From contig CAJVPJ010000005.1 in NCBI GenBank assembly GCA_910592205.1, forward strand, positions 35,583-99,582: 64,000 bases of DNA. The letters are read 5' to 3'. Numbering within the stretch: the stretch's first letter is position 1; the number at the start of each line of letters is the position of its first letter. The notes below the pieces were generated by a model. That model was not told the DNA's origin. It saw only the letters and a program-made list of their open reading frames with translations, and did not search any database. The stretch is from Paraglomus occultum (lineage: Eukaryota; Glomeromycota; Glomeromycetes; Paraglomerales; Paraglomeraceae). This document shows positions 23,429 to 37,717 of this stretch, piece by piece. The position numbers and the translations under genes were made by a program.

Positions 23429-26400
23429 GGTCTTTTATCAATGTTTAATGAAGTTCGATCTACTTTTTCTTTAATTAAAAAAAAAAAACTTTGCCGTACG
23501 TCCAATCATACAACCCCCAAAGTGAACATGTGACGTCACTAGATATTTTTCAAACAAATATTACCATGAATGCCGTAACTCATTTCCGCCGGTAAAAAAA
23601 ATAATTGGGCGATTCGGTTGACATTTCTAACCATCTTAGTTTTTATTGTGGCATTCTTTTTACATTGCCTGTACTCAGAAAAGAAGACAATCTTTTACCA
23701 AATGTTCTTAACATGTTCGGCGTACCGTAGAGCACTGACTAAAAGATATAGGTACCCTCCAGCAGTTTATCCGGAAATTGTAAAAGACCCGGATATTACG
23801 CAAATCAAATATTACGTTATCACGTGATTTAAATAAGATTATTATTTATAGAGACAAGTTCGCATTTCATCGTTTCGCCGCCAAAATTTTAAAGCATCGA
23901 ATGGATTACACCTAGTGAAATAGTGTATCCTCACCAGTCATTCTCGTAATTTTCTGATGTACCTTTGTCTACATTGCTATAGGTTTGTCAGTGCGAACCA
24001 TAACGAGTTATAGTATTATAATATATTGCACTCAACGGTATAAGAGTATGGGAGTGCAATTCAAAAGCATCGCGTATCCCTTTGTTCCATAAATGCAATA
24101 GCATTTGACGTTGTGTTTTTTAGATGATGGTGACATTTTAACTTTGATTAAGGAAAAAGCAAACGAACTCGAATCAAAAATCTGCGAGCGGATAACAACA
24201 AAAACACGCATTTTTAATGACGCGATTCGGACTCACATTGGGTAAGTTACACGTGTACGAAAAATCGAAATTATTTTTAAATAAGCCTACCAATTTACTT
24301 CATAAATACCATAAAAATAACAGAGAACCAGTAAAAATGGACTTGATTCTGGTATAAAGTGGTCCAGAGATTACTTTATAGATTATGTTGTTGCTTATCT
24401 AATATATATTCTCATAGATAGTTGCCTTTCTCCAATAATCAACTATTACAATCAGAGAGTAAGAGGACTGAATGTCATATGTTTGCTGCATGAAATATGA
24501 AACTCACTGCAGAAACCAACAAGACCTTTATGGCCAAGAGCAAGTTTGAAATATCTGCTAAAATATTAGCTGATTCAAACTTTCCCGCTCTATCCTAGTA
24601 CTAGCAAACTCATCAAAAGGTTTTTTTACTTTGACCTCTGCTTTGATAATAATAAACTGGCCAGCTGTAGTTGAGATAAACACCAAGTTTATTGTGTGAC
24701 CAATCAGGACCCCCTAACACTCTCAGTGCTGGCAAGTGCAACAGTATTAGTATGTGGTGAGTAATTATGAGGATTCTTATTCTAAAGAACACACAGCACA
24801 CTGATGAATTGGTCAGTGGTCTCCTTTGTGGCTTTGTATATTAATATGGTACCACTTATGCTGGCAGGCCTCATCAATGAGGAGAATGATCAGCTTTGAT
24901 GAAGAATTGTGGCATTTGAAAGAATGTCTTGAAAGGTTGCAGATCTATTACTATTGTGATTGTGCTACATTGAAAGGTAAATCATCCTGGGGTCTAGAGA
25001 ATGAAAATTTTGCACAAGGATTCCCAGACCCATGTTTAGCCATAACACTGGCATAAAAGATATTTCAAAATTATCCAGCTAAATTTGTAAATTTTGTCAA
25101 ACTGTTTTACACAGTAATGCTTGACAAAAATTTTAGGCTCAATGTAGAAATTAAAGCCTCAGTACAGACAGCAAATTTGTGATGTTCTGCAAGTCATCAG
25201 TTAGAAATACTAATACCAGAGATTACAATTGATCTACTAGGTGGAATGACTTGCAATAACAATGCTGTCTTCCTCTTCAGTTCAGACAAATAGCCAGTAA
25301 TAGTAACTGCAGATAATAACAGAGAAAGTGAATTGACAGATCCAATTATTATACAAGGAACAAGCAATAAATAATGTAACAGAATAAGAGGGTGGATCAA
25401 AACAGCGATTGTCATTTTGTCATTAACTCTACTTTCTTCATCGCTGATAGCAGCATGATAGTTTTGGCAACATTTATTTTTGTAGTGTCGTTGGTGAAGT
25501 ATCTGTAAATATAAAGTGCATTCTTTTTTTCGTTATCCAGATTATTACGTTAATTTGCTTGGAGAATGTGGTGACGTCAGCGTCGTCGGTTGCCTTTATT
25601 TATTTATTTTTATTTTTATTTTTTTGCGTGCTTGTTAAAAAACGCTACGTCCCACCCACCACAACACCGTGTGGCTATGGTTTCCTGCCACAAATGAGGT
25701 TCTTCAGAGGCGTGCTTATATGGTATCTGGAGAAATGGACTCGTTTGGTAAAAAAATACAGAGTGTTTGGACGAGTTCTGAAAGGCACGAAGCGTTACAT
25801 TTTTAAATTGAGCGATTTTTTTGTTTTAATTTTTTCAGAAAGGTAACAATGCAAGAAACACCATCTGGTTGGTCTTTTCTTTCTTTTTTTTTAGAAATTG
25901 TGGGTCATGTGACGGGAAGGAGAAAAAATCCACATCTGATTTGCTGCATCGTAACTGCCAGAATTCTGTTGCAAAAAAGTTTTTACTGGAATAAGGAGAT
26001 GTCAGAAACTAATATCTCTTCAGCGAATACGAACTCAGTGCATTAGATAATAGATGGCACTTTTTTTTAAAAATGACGTCACTATTCACTTTGTCCGGTT
26101 TAACAATATAACATTTTGTGATCACATTTACTAATAGTAATGGAATAACTGCAACGGGATGATCTAAATTCGTTAACGAGTATATTTTCTTTGGCCATTG
26201 ACTATTGTATCAATTATATTAAACCTTTTATTTATTTTGCCCGTCGTCTAGTTTTGTTTGTGTGTTTTTTTTTTCAACTTTCATCGTTTAACCTGCTTCT
26301 CCGGACTTATTCTCCGTGATAAAAATTCTCTTTACAAGAATGGAAGCAGCCAGACCATTTCCCTTTTGGTTATTTACAGTAGCCACTTTGTTTTAATATG

Positions 26401-28526
26401 CTTATTATTTTAATCTCTGCTTTTCAGTAGTTTTTACTGTAATGTAATCGTCTTAAAGTAAATAGTTGGTCCTGACTCTATAGTAAAATACTCGCTTATT
26501 TGTTGTCAATTGTGAAAAGTTTCCAATATTGTACGTCATTTATCAAGCCAACGATCGGATTACTATTACGTTGTATCGCGGAGACCGACGATCGAGAACA
26601 TAAAATTCATGCTCAAAGGCATGATTAAAGCAAAATTCAAATTGCATGGTATACGGTAATACACGCGTGAATTTTTTCTCGAATACTGATTAACTCTAAA
26701 TTTTTAGAGCCAAACTTAAACTGACCAAGTATCAACAGTTTATCGAGACACGGAATTGCTTCTCCCATCATGAAACAGTTAACCAATGCCTTGCCACAAT
26801 TTTTTTTCCTGGGCGATTAACGTGCTATGGTGCAAAAATGATTGTCAACCCGCATGAGCTGATAATTTAAGACCGGTTGCATGCTCGATATGTCTAGCAT
26901 TAATTTTAGTCTCCGATTTTGTACTCTAATAATAAGGCATTTTTTAGCCGCACAAATTTAATCGTCAAGCTTGAATGCAACATGCATTGATAAGCTTACC
27001 AAGCGTACGAAACATCGCGTCGTTAATAGTGACTGAAGCGTGCTTACGAAATCAAGTCCTCGCAGATACTAACCGTATATAGTTGATTGTGGGAATGTAC
27101 GATTTACTACATGTAACTGGACAATTGAGATAGAGAATACTTTAACATAGATAATGCTGAATAACAAAAAGTTTTTTTTGCAATACATGAGTGCACTAGT
27201 GTTGTCCTTTCTTTCTTGAATAAATTCTACTGTTTTTAAAACTGAAATCTTTTATGCGGGAATATTGCTACTCGTTTTGTATCATGAGATTATGTAAGGT
27301 TGTTCCAATTGTGACTAAAAAACTATCCTGATGATAAAGAAATAAACCTGATTCTGAAGAAAAAGCTTAATCCCATTTACGGAAGGCCTGCCGATAAGCT
27401 GCATATATCTCGGACCCTTGTATATGTGAAATATAATTGGTTCGTATTTGGAATTAGAGTTGTACAAATTATGTTAAAAATAGTTATATCTGCAATTCGT
27501 TACACAACGCACATGTTATTGAATCGATTCAGTCATTTATGCTTAAAAACTCTTTACGAAAGTTACTGTAAGCAGTCAGGTAACAATAACGCCTTAGCAT
27601 CAGAATTAGCATTAGTGAATGATCTCTCTTGAGAAAAGTCCTAATCACTCCAAATGCGATTGTACAAGCTAAATTAACTGAACCGATATGCATTTGAAGT
27701 AAAAGTTATTTAAACGCATCGTTGTGTGAGGGTCAATTTTCCTTCACACGGATTATTATTGATCGGACTTGCGCATGAAGTTTGAGTGATTTCATGCTTT
27801 CCGCTTTTAGAAGTCACCACTGTTTCCAATCATCATCAAATATTACTATGGAAATGTAACCTGTATATTTACCAATGAGGACAGCTTCTCCTGGATAAGA
27901 AAAATTCAAGGAGAGATCGACGATAAAATACTTTCTTTTCACAGCATATACAAGCCTTGAATATAATACTAAAATTTGTAATCTTCCTGCATTCGTATGG
28001 AAATGCGCGAGTATTGAAAAAAAGAATAATAAAGCAAAAGATAATAAGTCTATCCAATATAATTTTTTCACTATTTTTAGTAAAATTCATTTGGAGTAAC
28101 AGTAATTCCGCATGACAAATGATCTCCGTGTACTCACGGTGAGAAAACCCCAATTTGGGTAGCTTTCCATGAATCTGGAGATACGTTATACGAATTTATT
28201 ATGCTGTTCGAGACGGTAAAATGGGATATTGTAACTTGATCGAATCACAGACAACAGTTTGCTTACTTACAGAAATGACGGTTATACATAATACCAGAAA
28301 ATTAAAATATATTAAATTTGTTGCACTGTTAAACTTATCACATCTTTGCCCCGGGTTTAATTTAATGTAATCGCGATCGTCCCTCACCCGCCACATTGTA
28401 ATAAATACCCACCCTCGATGCTCTCTCTCTCCTCTTCACTAACCCCGCATTTACATTTCGTTCTTTTCAATTTCCTAAAATAAACCCATCCTCACATTCC
28501 TTTTTCTTTTACTATTTGGTATAAAA
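23429..28526. other. Long spacer with one orphan exon-like stretch
   Basis: This is mostly AT-rich DNA without a gene. One stretch, about 24124-24241 plus, is flanked by a T-rich TAG acceptor and a GTAAGT donor and is open, reading DGDILTLIKEKANELESKIC and onward to RTHIG; it looks coding but I find no partner exons. A nearby frame at 23700-23827 (ending YPEIVKDPDITQIKYYVIT) may belong to the same lost gene. Poly-T and ATTT repeats occur around 25600. Nothing else is supported. Confidence 0.4.
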
Positions 28527-29689
28527 ATGACAAGAATGTCTGTCATTTCCCGGCTACGCACATCTATTCATAGACGAAGAAAACCCAAAGAACAAAAACT
28601 AGCTGCCAAACGTTGGTTCCAACCAAGCGAGGCTCTAATAGATGTGTTTCCTTACGATGATGACGAGTTAGATAGGTTACAACAATTACACTATTCGATG
28701 AAATATGCGTGGGTCGGAAATTATTCATCACCCGTTCATGAAGTGTTATCTGAAGGAAATGCCAAAGTACTTGAGATAGGGTAAGTAGACAACAAAATTT
28801 GCATTGTATATTATTATTATTATTATTATTATTATTAGAGAAAAACCACTAATTTCACTCATGTTCCACTTTTAAGTTGTAAAATGGGCACCTGGCTTGT
28901 TGATATGTCTCTGCAATATCCTAATTCTTCCTTTACGGGCGTTGATTATCGTCAATTTCTACCAACCGACACTGGTCCGCCAAATGTAACATTTATCGCC
29001 GAAGACGTCCTTGACGGATTACCATTTTCGGACGACACGTTTGATTTTGTTTTTATGCGATTTATGGGCTGGCGTTTGAGTCAAATGGAGTGGGTTCGAA
29101 TAATTAATGAATTGACGAGAGTGGCACGTCCAGGTGGATGGATAGAAATTATGGAAACAGACATGATTTGGTATAATGAAGGACCTAACGCCCAACAGTT
29201 TCGAAGAGGAGGTGAGTTGAGCGTTTGAGTACTGGTTTATTATGTAAATCAATTCTATATATGGTATTTCTTAATCAGACTTTAATACGTCACAAACACC
29301 TTTTCATTAACACATAAAACTCTAACATATCTTTCTCCTCCCCTTAATTGTATTTAGTTTTAACAGAGCTGTTCAGTAAATATCGTGTAAACATGGTCAT
29401 GTCACATTTGATTCCACACCACTTTAAATCAACTGGTGCTGTTGACAAGGTATTAGTCAAGCAACTGTCCATTCCAATTGGCGGATGGGGAGGTAAAATT
29501 GGGTACATCCATGCATTTGATACACGATGGATATGCAGAAATTTGAAACGAGTTGTGGCATCATTTGGGCTAGATAATGATCGATACTCTCTTCTGGTTG
29601 ATGATATAATGAATGAGATTGAGTTATCAAATGTGTATGAAAACTGTTATAGGTTTTATGCCCAAAAGAAAGCTTATACATATTACTAA
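28527..29689 (+). CDS. Class I SAM-dependent methyltransferase
   Basis: Three exons, 28527-28780, 28877-29211 and 29358-29689, join to 921 nt, 306 aa, with GT-AG introns. The N-terminus is basic (residues 1-30). SAM-binding motif I is VLEIGCKMGTWLVDMS at about residues 81-96, followed by motif II FTGVDYRQF, acidic motif FSDDTFDFVFMRFM and the post-motif RVARPGGWIEIMETD. This layout matches the methyltransferase family that is expanded in Rhizophagus genomes. The substrate cannot be told from sequence. Motif I has Lys-Met in place of the usual Gly-Pro (GCGPGTW), which may weaken cofactor binding. An ATT repeat lies in intron 1. A canonical AATAAA is 129 nt past the stop. Confidence 0.88.
28809..28837 (+). 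repeat. (ATT)n microsatellite in intron
   Basis: About nine ATT units lie inside intron 1 of the methyltransferase gene. Confidence 0.9.
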
Positions 29690-32600
29690 ATTATGGTAGA
29701 TTGGGCAAAAAATGGTAAAAAAGTGGTGGGGGAGAGAAAAGCGGTTATCCTTCTTTTGATTATTATCACCTGTAATGTATATCACTTTTTCTTTTTTAAT
29801 ATGTAATTTTTACTGATAATAAAGTAATTATCTATATTGTGAGATAAACTCTACCCGTTCAACGTTTGTGTTCGATATCCGTATTTGTTTCCGATTTACC
29901 TACAAGAAAACACAGACAACAGTGCCCCAAACACACACCATGACACAGCATAGTCCCTAATTCGATCTGGGGAGAGAACTTTACGCAGTTCGTAATCGAT
30001 TATTCACGAATCGCTTCTCAAGGAGATACACTTACCCATAAAAGATAGAAATCCGAACTGATTGAAGTTAACCTTTTCTATGCAATGTATGTGATATATT
30101 ACTCAATGAACAAACTTTCATTTGTTTTTTTTTGGTGAAACAAATCTATTGTTTTGTGTAAACGCAGTATTATTAACTTCATTTATCGTATCTTAATGTT
30201 GGTAAATTAATATTTTCTATGAGTAAGCACAAATGCCTTGTCAGGGCGTGGTTTCTTCTCTAAAACTTACAAAGTGCGTGCCGATCATGCCCTGCAAAAT
30301 CCTAATATTATTCTGTTCGTCATACTGCCCCGCTTTCCCCATCTGTCCACGATAGAAGAATGGTCGCATTGTTAACGTTTTGCAGACTAACTATTTGTTG
30401 GATTGAGTGTTGGGCATTCCGTTGTGTGCGACTCGATGAACTAACCACGGTAAGCTCTCCTATAGATCCACTTGTGCCGGGCCGCTATAAGTAAGACCAA
30501 ATGATACGAGACTAGATGGTGAATGATCGATTGGTTTAATTTAAAGTGTTACAAGCAGATCGGATAAACGGAAAGTGTAAGCTTGTTAAGTCGTACCCGA
30601 TCGATTCTTGGATTAGCTATTAGCCTGTCGATTAATTATTTGGGTCTTTTATGACAGAGTTCCCAACCTTGTTGATCTGAATGATAAACAGTGGGGTAAC
30701 TTACTCTTTTCTACCATTAAAGCAATTGGTCAGTAATCCAGATTTTCAGGAACCAAGTAATATTACAACCGTGTTAAACGGTTTAGTTTATTGTCTATGT
30801 GTCGTAATGAACAATACATATATTACATAACGTTAGGTCTGAGAACTCTGGAGGAAACGGCGTTGGCAATGCACTGGCCAATTAAACTCTTTTAATGTTA
30901 ATATTAAAGATTATTATCTGATTGACAGAAGTTTATTTGCCTGATCAAGTGATTCTCGTGATACAATCGCTGTGTGTAAATGCTTTGAAAACTTCTTTGC
31001 GTGTAATGTGTCGAGATGTATGCGCGATAAAAATGTAAATATTCGCATTTTGGCGCTTTTCTAACCAGATTCCGTAATTTTGTATCAGAACAAATTGTTG
31101 TGTGATCGCTACTATAAATGCGAATAATCGTCGGCGACGTTCTTAGCCGACTTGTAAACATGATTTTGTTGACAGTCAGCAAATGACTAATGAAAAATGC
31201 AAGGTTTTAGCAATAGAGAAGACGCATTGAGTTTGGTAATAAATAACGCGAAACATTAACAGTAAAGAACGCAAACGTACATTCTGCACTACGACTCCTG
31301 AAATGTGTGACTGAAAAAAGCTTTAATAATAGATACAAAGAATATTAACGTATTCAGTGCAGATATTGTTTTTATAAGCTATTGACTACGCAATTGACTG
31401 TAAAGAAAGCATAAAATTAATAAACCTTAGACAGTCGTCGTCATGTCGATTCAAACTAGTATACAGTACTAATTCAAACACGAAATTATTAACAGCTTGT
31501 CAGCTATTATAAATAGAATTATACATTACTGCAGTTTCAATACTTTTGCTCAGTAAACATTATCTTTTCGACTTGTCCCTAATGGGTTAATATTTTTTTG
31601 CTCGTAAACTAATAACTATTTTTGTTATTATTCACCATAAATTCTTATTTTCCGTTATCATTTACCATTACTACCGCCATTAAATATAATTAATTTTTAT
31701 CTTTAACCATTATTCGATTCTCGTTTTATTAATTGTTACCAATATTAGCACCGATCCTGTTGTTTGTCAAAAAACCTGCAATTAAACACAACCATGGAAT
31801 AGTTGGTTGGTTCAAGAGAAATTCTCGTTCTGAACTTGTTTGCTAATTCTTATTATCATTTATTATTGCCCTTGGAACATTTATTAATTTTCATTATTAT
31901 CATTACCACATTTATACATTTGATTATTATCGTCACCATATATTATTGTTATTGTTATTAGTACTAATACAAAAACCTACTAATCCGGTTTATTATCTGC
32001 TCCTTGCAACGATAACTGTTGATAAATTTACGTTCTGCTTCCATCTAACATATTTAGTACATCAGTAAATGCGCATTTAAATGTAGCCTATCTAGTGGTC
32101 GTGTTCACTACATGTGAAAGGCATATTAATACCTAAAATTATTATATATCCCGCAAAAGTATCGATCTTTGCTAAAGAGTGTGAGTAGCGAAAATTAGAC
32201 TTTCGTGGTTAATCGTGCGTGTAACTAATGGAGTACAGAGAATTCGCTATTGTTAAACTACTCGGCATTAATTTTAAGCCCCATTATTATCGGGCTAATA
32301 GATATTAGAGCGAGTCGACCAGAAGTTGCTACAGTATATGAAATTATCCTCATAAATTGCGCGGGCAGTATTCAATTGTATATCCATGTTACATGCGAGA
32401 TGGTTGTGCATCAGAAACCTCCTCTGGGATACAATACGTGTGAGAGCTCAATAATACAGTCTAAATTAACAATGACAGGGATCGGATACATTTAATTGAA
32501 AATTTGACGCCAACTCGTCGACGAGCAAACTCATTTGCTCACGCACAGCACAGTAACATTATCCAGATACTGTACAGCAAATTCTATCAATGCTAAACGC

Positions 32601-32972
32601 ATAGCAAGCCGCAAAGCAACATTATAATCAATCGTCATGGTGTGTCATTATAATTAATGCTAATTTGGCCTCGCCTTCTATTCTAACGGGACATTCTTTC
32701 CGACTAGCCGATAAAAATCACGCGATGTCTCCGTTTTCTATGACTTTCTTAGTTGTCGCTTTTTTGAGTATTCAAAAGAGTCCAATTCTCGAATGCCCCT
32801 TAACTATGAATGTCCCACACATCAAATATTCGTTAATAATCTATCATCCTATCTAAATTATAGCAAACCCATTCTCTACTTGACATCTATACATTATATA
32901 AGATTCATTCACCTATCTGATTACAGTTTTCCGGTGTGACCCCTCCCCACCCCCTCCCCCCACTCCCTTTCT
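29690..32972. other. Spacer, no gene seen
   Basis: AT-rich DNA with no supported coding or RNA feature apart from the poly(A) signal at 29818. 31600-31960 is full of ATT/TTA low-complexity sequence. At 32941-32966 a C-rich tract (G-rich on the minus strand) lies directly beyond the stop of the MATH-BTB gene. Confidence 0.5.
29818..29823 (+). terminator. Putative polyadenylation signal
   Basis: A canonical AATAAA lies 129 nt downstream of the methyltransferase stop, in an AT-rich, T-rich context. Confidence 0.5.
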
Positions 32973-35080
32973 CTATGACTCGGTCTTTGGTGCCTCCAAT
33001 CCAGCAAAAATTTCTTTAATAACCTCTGCATAATTTTCATATTCTTCAGGATGATCCAACACATGTTTAAATCCTTCTGATTTTTTCACATCATTGAAAT
33101 TTCTGATAATATATTCCAACAAAGGCCCTTTCAATTCCGGATACAAATATCCGGAACCAAACAGCATTTCTGCCACATTTTCCGGACTCAAGTTTTCAAG
33201 AATAGATGCTTTCGCCAGCTCACTAAGATCAGAAATGCAATATTGATCGGCTAGAGTATAGATAGCAAGGGCAGATATTGAGGACTTGGGATCGGCATCA
33301 AAGTGTATTAGATCAATATACAGATAAAGAAGGAGAGCATTGAGGGTTGGATAAGCTACGTCGGGAAGATCGATTACGTGATATTGTGAAGTTTTGGTTG
33401 GGAGGGGCAAGGGTGAAGATACAGATGAGGACGATGAGGAAGTGGATGAAGACGGAGAAGATAATGCAGGAAGAGCTTTTGAAGGTATGGATGACAAATA
33501 GCTTAGGCGGGATTTAATAGAGCATGCGTCGTTCTGAATCCCCGATGTAGACGCAAAACTAACTGGCCGGTTACTCGTTCCAAACTGATTGCCCATGCTG
33601 CCCACCTTGTCTTCCGTCACCGCTTCGACATCATCCATTTCCTCCTCCTTAACTTCCATAGGCTGTTCCTTAGCTTTATCAAACAGTGATAGGTCTTCAT
33701 CGCTAAATTCACTTTCTTCCATTGAGCTGTCATCTCCATCCATCCTCTCTTCGCCTTCATTTTTTTTCGATTTTCTTTTCTCAGATATATCCTCTCCTTG
33801 TTTTTTTTCCTGCGCGTCTTGTTTTCCAATTCCTTCTCCTGTGTCTTCCATGCCATCCATTTCGTTATTTCCTCGTTGGTTTTCCTCGCCCTTCTCAATA
33901 TCGCTACAAATCGCTTCCTCCATTTGACTTTCGATACTTTTCATTTTAGTCTCGGCCCATTGTCCATTAAACATAGCACGAAAGTACGGACTCCTGGCCG
34001 ACAGAATCCTCGATTCGGCGTATAACGACCCACCTCGCGCACGAAATAAGATATCACTTTTAGAGGGATTGTTCAGATAACTACCCCAGACGGCAAGTAA
34101 AGACCGAGGTGTGGGTTTGTCAGGAAGCAGCGTGGCATATTTGGCAGATTGGATTTCTGCGTGGTCGAGCACACAGCCGACGATTACCTTATCTTTTGCG
34201 ACTGTAACACGTTTCCAAAATTTGGGTGCAGCTGCAAATTACGAGGAATAAACCGTAGTGGATTTATTGCGACCAGAAGAGCAAAGAACGACATTCCATA
34301 GTAAGTATTATGTCAACTTTTGGTAAATAAAATCATTCCAACAATCACAAGAAAAAAAGACCGCAAATACTAATTCATAATTCATAGGCCATCGAGATTA
34401 CAATATCCCCTCTCTCCAAAAGTCCATCAACTCACTTCGGTCGAGTACTCTCCGGTTTAGTTTATGAGGTGATACTCGCTGTTGAGCCAAGTACAGTGCT
34501 GATGATTGTGATGCCTTTAAAAACAAGCGCGCAGTTACGTGTTTTCTCCTCGCTGCGAGCGTTTGAATCACTTTCTCGTGAGCGTTAGGTATGGCGATCA
34601 AGCGCACATAGCAATATTCCGGAGATTTCTTGTTCACCTGAATGAGGCAAAAAAAAAAAGCTTTTTAGAACGATGGAGGTAAAGACATGTTTCTTCAACG
34701 AGCTGATTTCATTAAGCATGTATGACCCTACGATCGGATATTATTCGTCTGTGGAGACTTGATCATTAGGGTGACAGGGAAAGAGCGAGTAGAAGGTTCA
34801 GCAAGCCCTCATACTGATTGTTAAACTTAATTTTGGTGCTCCATTCTTTAAAATCCCCATTCAGTCTGAACCTTGTCCATATACCTAATGTTGCACTTAC
34901 CCCAAATGATAACTGCCAAAACAGTGGCGAAGACGCCCTGTTATATTCAAAACGATCACTCCCGTAGCTGGATGCAAATGGAGGGCTAAACACCTCTCCT
35001 GACAATTGAGATACGTTCCTTATGGTAAATTGAAAGGTTATTTTGCTCTCCAAATGAGGCGGAACTTTTGTCGTTGTCAT
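32973..35080 (-). CDS. MATH-BTB protein with BTB domain split by acidic insert
   Basis: Three minus-strand exons, 35080-34901, 34637-34436 and 34231-32973, join exactly to 1641 nt, 546 aa. Residues about 10-150 form a MATH fold (KITFQFTIRNVSQLSGEVF, FWQLSFG, YCYVRLIAI). A BTB domain starts about residue 182 (SDILFRARGGSLYAES, then RILSARSPYFRAMFNGQW) and resumes about residue 410 (YHVIDLPDVAYPTLNALLLY, LADQYCISDLSELAK). Between the halves lie about 185 residues of acidic, Lys- and Ser-rich, probably disordered sequence. MATH-BTB proteins are CUL3 ubiquitin-ligase adaptors (SPOP type): MATH binds substrate and BTB binds CUL3 and dimerises. The insert falls where BTB usually runs on without a gap. 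There is no frameshift and the insert is in the same exon. The start is the first ATG before the MATH strand. Confidence 0.88.
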
Positions 35081-37717
35081 TTGGAAATAAGATAATTTAT
35101 TCTCTATTTATTATCTCAACGCTATTGATATTATTGATGCGTCTTTGGAATATATAAAGGAGGGGTGAAAGATTATTAAAAGTTACGACAAAGATCGACG
35201 TAAGTCCTGTGTTTAAAATAGTTTAAAACTAAGCTTTGATTGTGATTGGTTGCGCCTTCGACTTATCATTGTAAATGATACTGTTGGGTAGTTCTTCAAT
35301 GCTTGAAAACATGGTCTCCGTTTGATATTTTATTCATGTTTAGCAACACATGAAAATCACGAAGGCTTACTGTGGTTTTGCTTGCGCGTGCATTCACATT
35401 GCGTTTTTTAATATGCAAGACGTTTTGACTAATTGCTAATCATGTCGTTTAGTGCTAATCAACTGAACGCAGTCATGCTGTTGATCCTAAAACTAAATAG
35501 TAATGGAGACCAAGTTGCTTGCATTTCCAAATTATTGTGTAGATTCTGGAGGATCGTTAGTAAATATTTAGAATCAGTTGAGTAGATTATCTTATCTTCT
35601 GCCGTTACCAAGAATGTCAACTGGGGGGACATTTCAGATTTCCATTATCTATTGGTGGATCACAACATCATACGATAGATAGTATTAACGATCTTCAAAC
35701 ATCTATCATTCAATACTCTTTACGACTAGGATTTTTGACTCGAAAACCGATAGACATTACCGTAGACCGTTGAATACAGTATACTTAAAACATCTTGATT
35801 GTTGATACGTATCCGGGGTACTATGTGAGGAGGGTATTGTACAAGGACTTTGAAGAGCAGTTAATGTGCATTCTTGGACACCGCGGTGGAAACAAGCACG
35901 TGAAAGAGCCACCATCACTGAGAAAGTTGGAATGCGTTGGAAAAACTAACGATTATTTTATATCCTCCCTGGTCTAATTTTGGGGGAGATTATTTGGGGG
36001 TACTGTATTCAGTGGACTATGATACCTTCTTCGGCCTCAATTCTCTAAGACAAGCTAGTTTACAGAATTATTTCACGATTAGTATTAATTAATAAATACT
36101 CAACAAGTATTTTGATCAACTATCGAGTCTGCCAGTCAAGATAAAGAACAAAAAAAATAATCGCTCCGTGGACGGCTAAACGGGAATCCGTTAAAGTCGG
36201 AGACTTCTATGACTGCGATAATTATTGACATTCATTTCCGTGCAAAATACTGCTCATTTTACGATGTGCAGCCCACTTGCGCAGGATGCATTATCTGCGC
36301 CGATATTGTTTTAAAGAAATACTTCGTCATGAACCTTGGACAACCTGGTGCAAAGAAAATGGTTGACCATCGAAAATCCAACCCACGCAAGCAACTTTGA
36401 TACAGACTCACACTTAAGTAGTCCTCTAACTTGAATTATGGCTTTTTATCATATCAGTCTCTAATCCAGCAACATTGTTGCCAACAATTAAATTTATGTG
36501 ATGAAATCTGATTAAGGAATTTGGCTTATGAGTTAGGAATTTCTTTAAAGAGATTGGACGATATTCTTTATTGTCGGATAAACTTGGTTTTTGCTCCAAA
36601 ATGTAAAATTATTGTTAATTTTAGGTAGTGTTGACGTTAGAACACGATTGGATCATTAAAACACGTAACGTGAAATTAACTTATGAATATATCGGAACGG
36701 TAAGTTTGCAAATTGTCATCGTTCATACGATACGATAAAGATCGCGTAACTCGAATTAAAGGTTCCGTATTGTTAGTGGAGAATCGCCGTAAATAAAATA
36801 ATGTAATAACCTACGAAGCGACTCGCTCGAAGACCGTGAAGTAAAGGTTTACCTAATAATGAATATAGGGTGGACAATACCGTGACAACAAAGAATTTGC
36901 GTTTTCTGCTGAGAGCAATACTTTTGATAATAGATTGCCATTAATGCCATAGATTTTGTATGCCAGACGTTTTAGCCATATCTGGCATTTAATAAACGTC
37001 TCTTCTAATAAGGTAAAACTTTATTTCCAAGACGCTAAAGCCAGTCTTCTTGGAACTTTTAGATTTACGGTTGTAAGTATACATTAAGGTTGTTAATAGT
37101 TATCGAACCAAGTAAAACTATAAGACAAGTATAAATATCGCCGCCACTAAAAATTAGAACTTGCAAATCGCTCGTGTAAGTCAAAGATGCATTTGTCTTC
37201 GTCTGTACAAGCGACTCTCGAATGAGCCCAACAAATTTCTATCCCCTATCGAAAATTGCTTGTAACGGCAGTTGTTTGTCATAAAATTTTTAAATCGGGT
37301 CCAACGAATAGTCTTTTCTATTGCATCAAGAGCCGCTTGCATTCCCTTTGCTCAATTTCTATATGTGATTGTTGTCATTCAAAAGCTAGAATACTCGATA
37401 AATATTAATACGTTTGCTAATTGCTTAGTAGTAAACGCTTGCCATATTGTATTTCAATTATTATTGAGTGCGCAACTATTGGTAGCATCTTCAGAGCTAT
37501 TAAATTTTCTGTTTACGTTCATGATTGCTACAATCTCACGTCAATTTCTTTCGAGTATGAGTTGTCTTCTAATACAAGTTTAGTATTTGCATTCATGTGA
37601 TATTAATATTAATAGCCAATAACGATAAGTTGCACATATCGACTTTCTATTTCATGGGTATATTTCCTGCGAGTAATTAGCTAAACTAATTATGTATGTA
37701 CAACTATCATAACAGGC
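35081..37717. other. Spacer, no gene seen
   Basis: No supported feature. 35081 onward should contain the promoter of the minus-strand MATH-BTB gene. Open frames at 35795-35977 and 36209-36400 are short, isolated and unrecognised. Confidence 0.5.
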
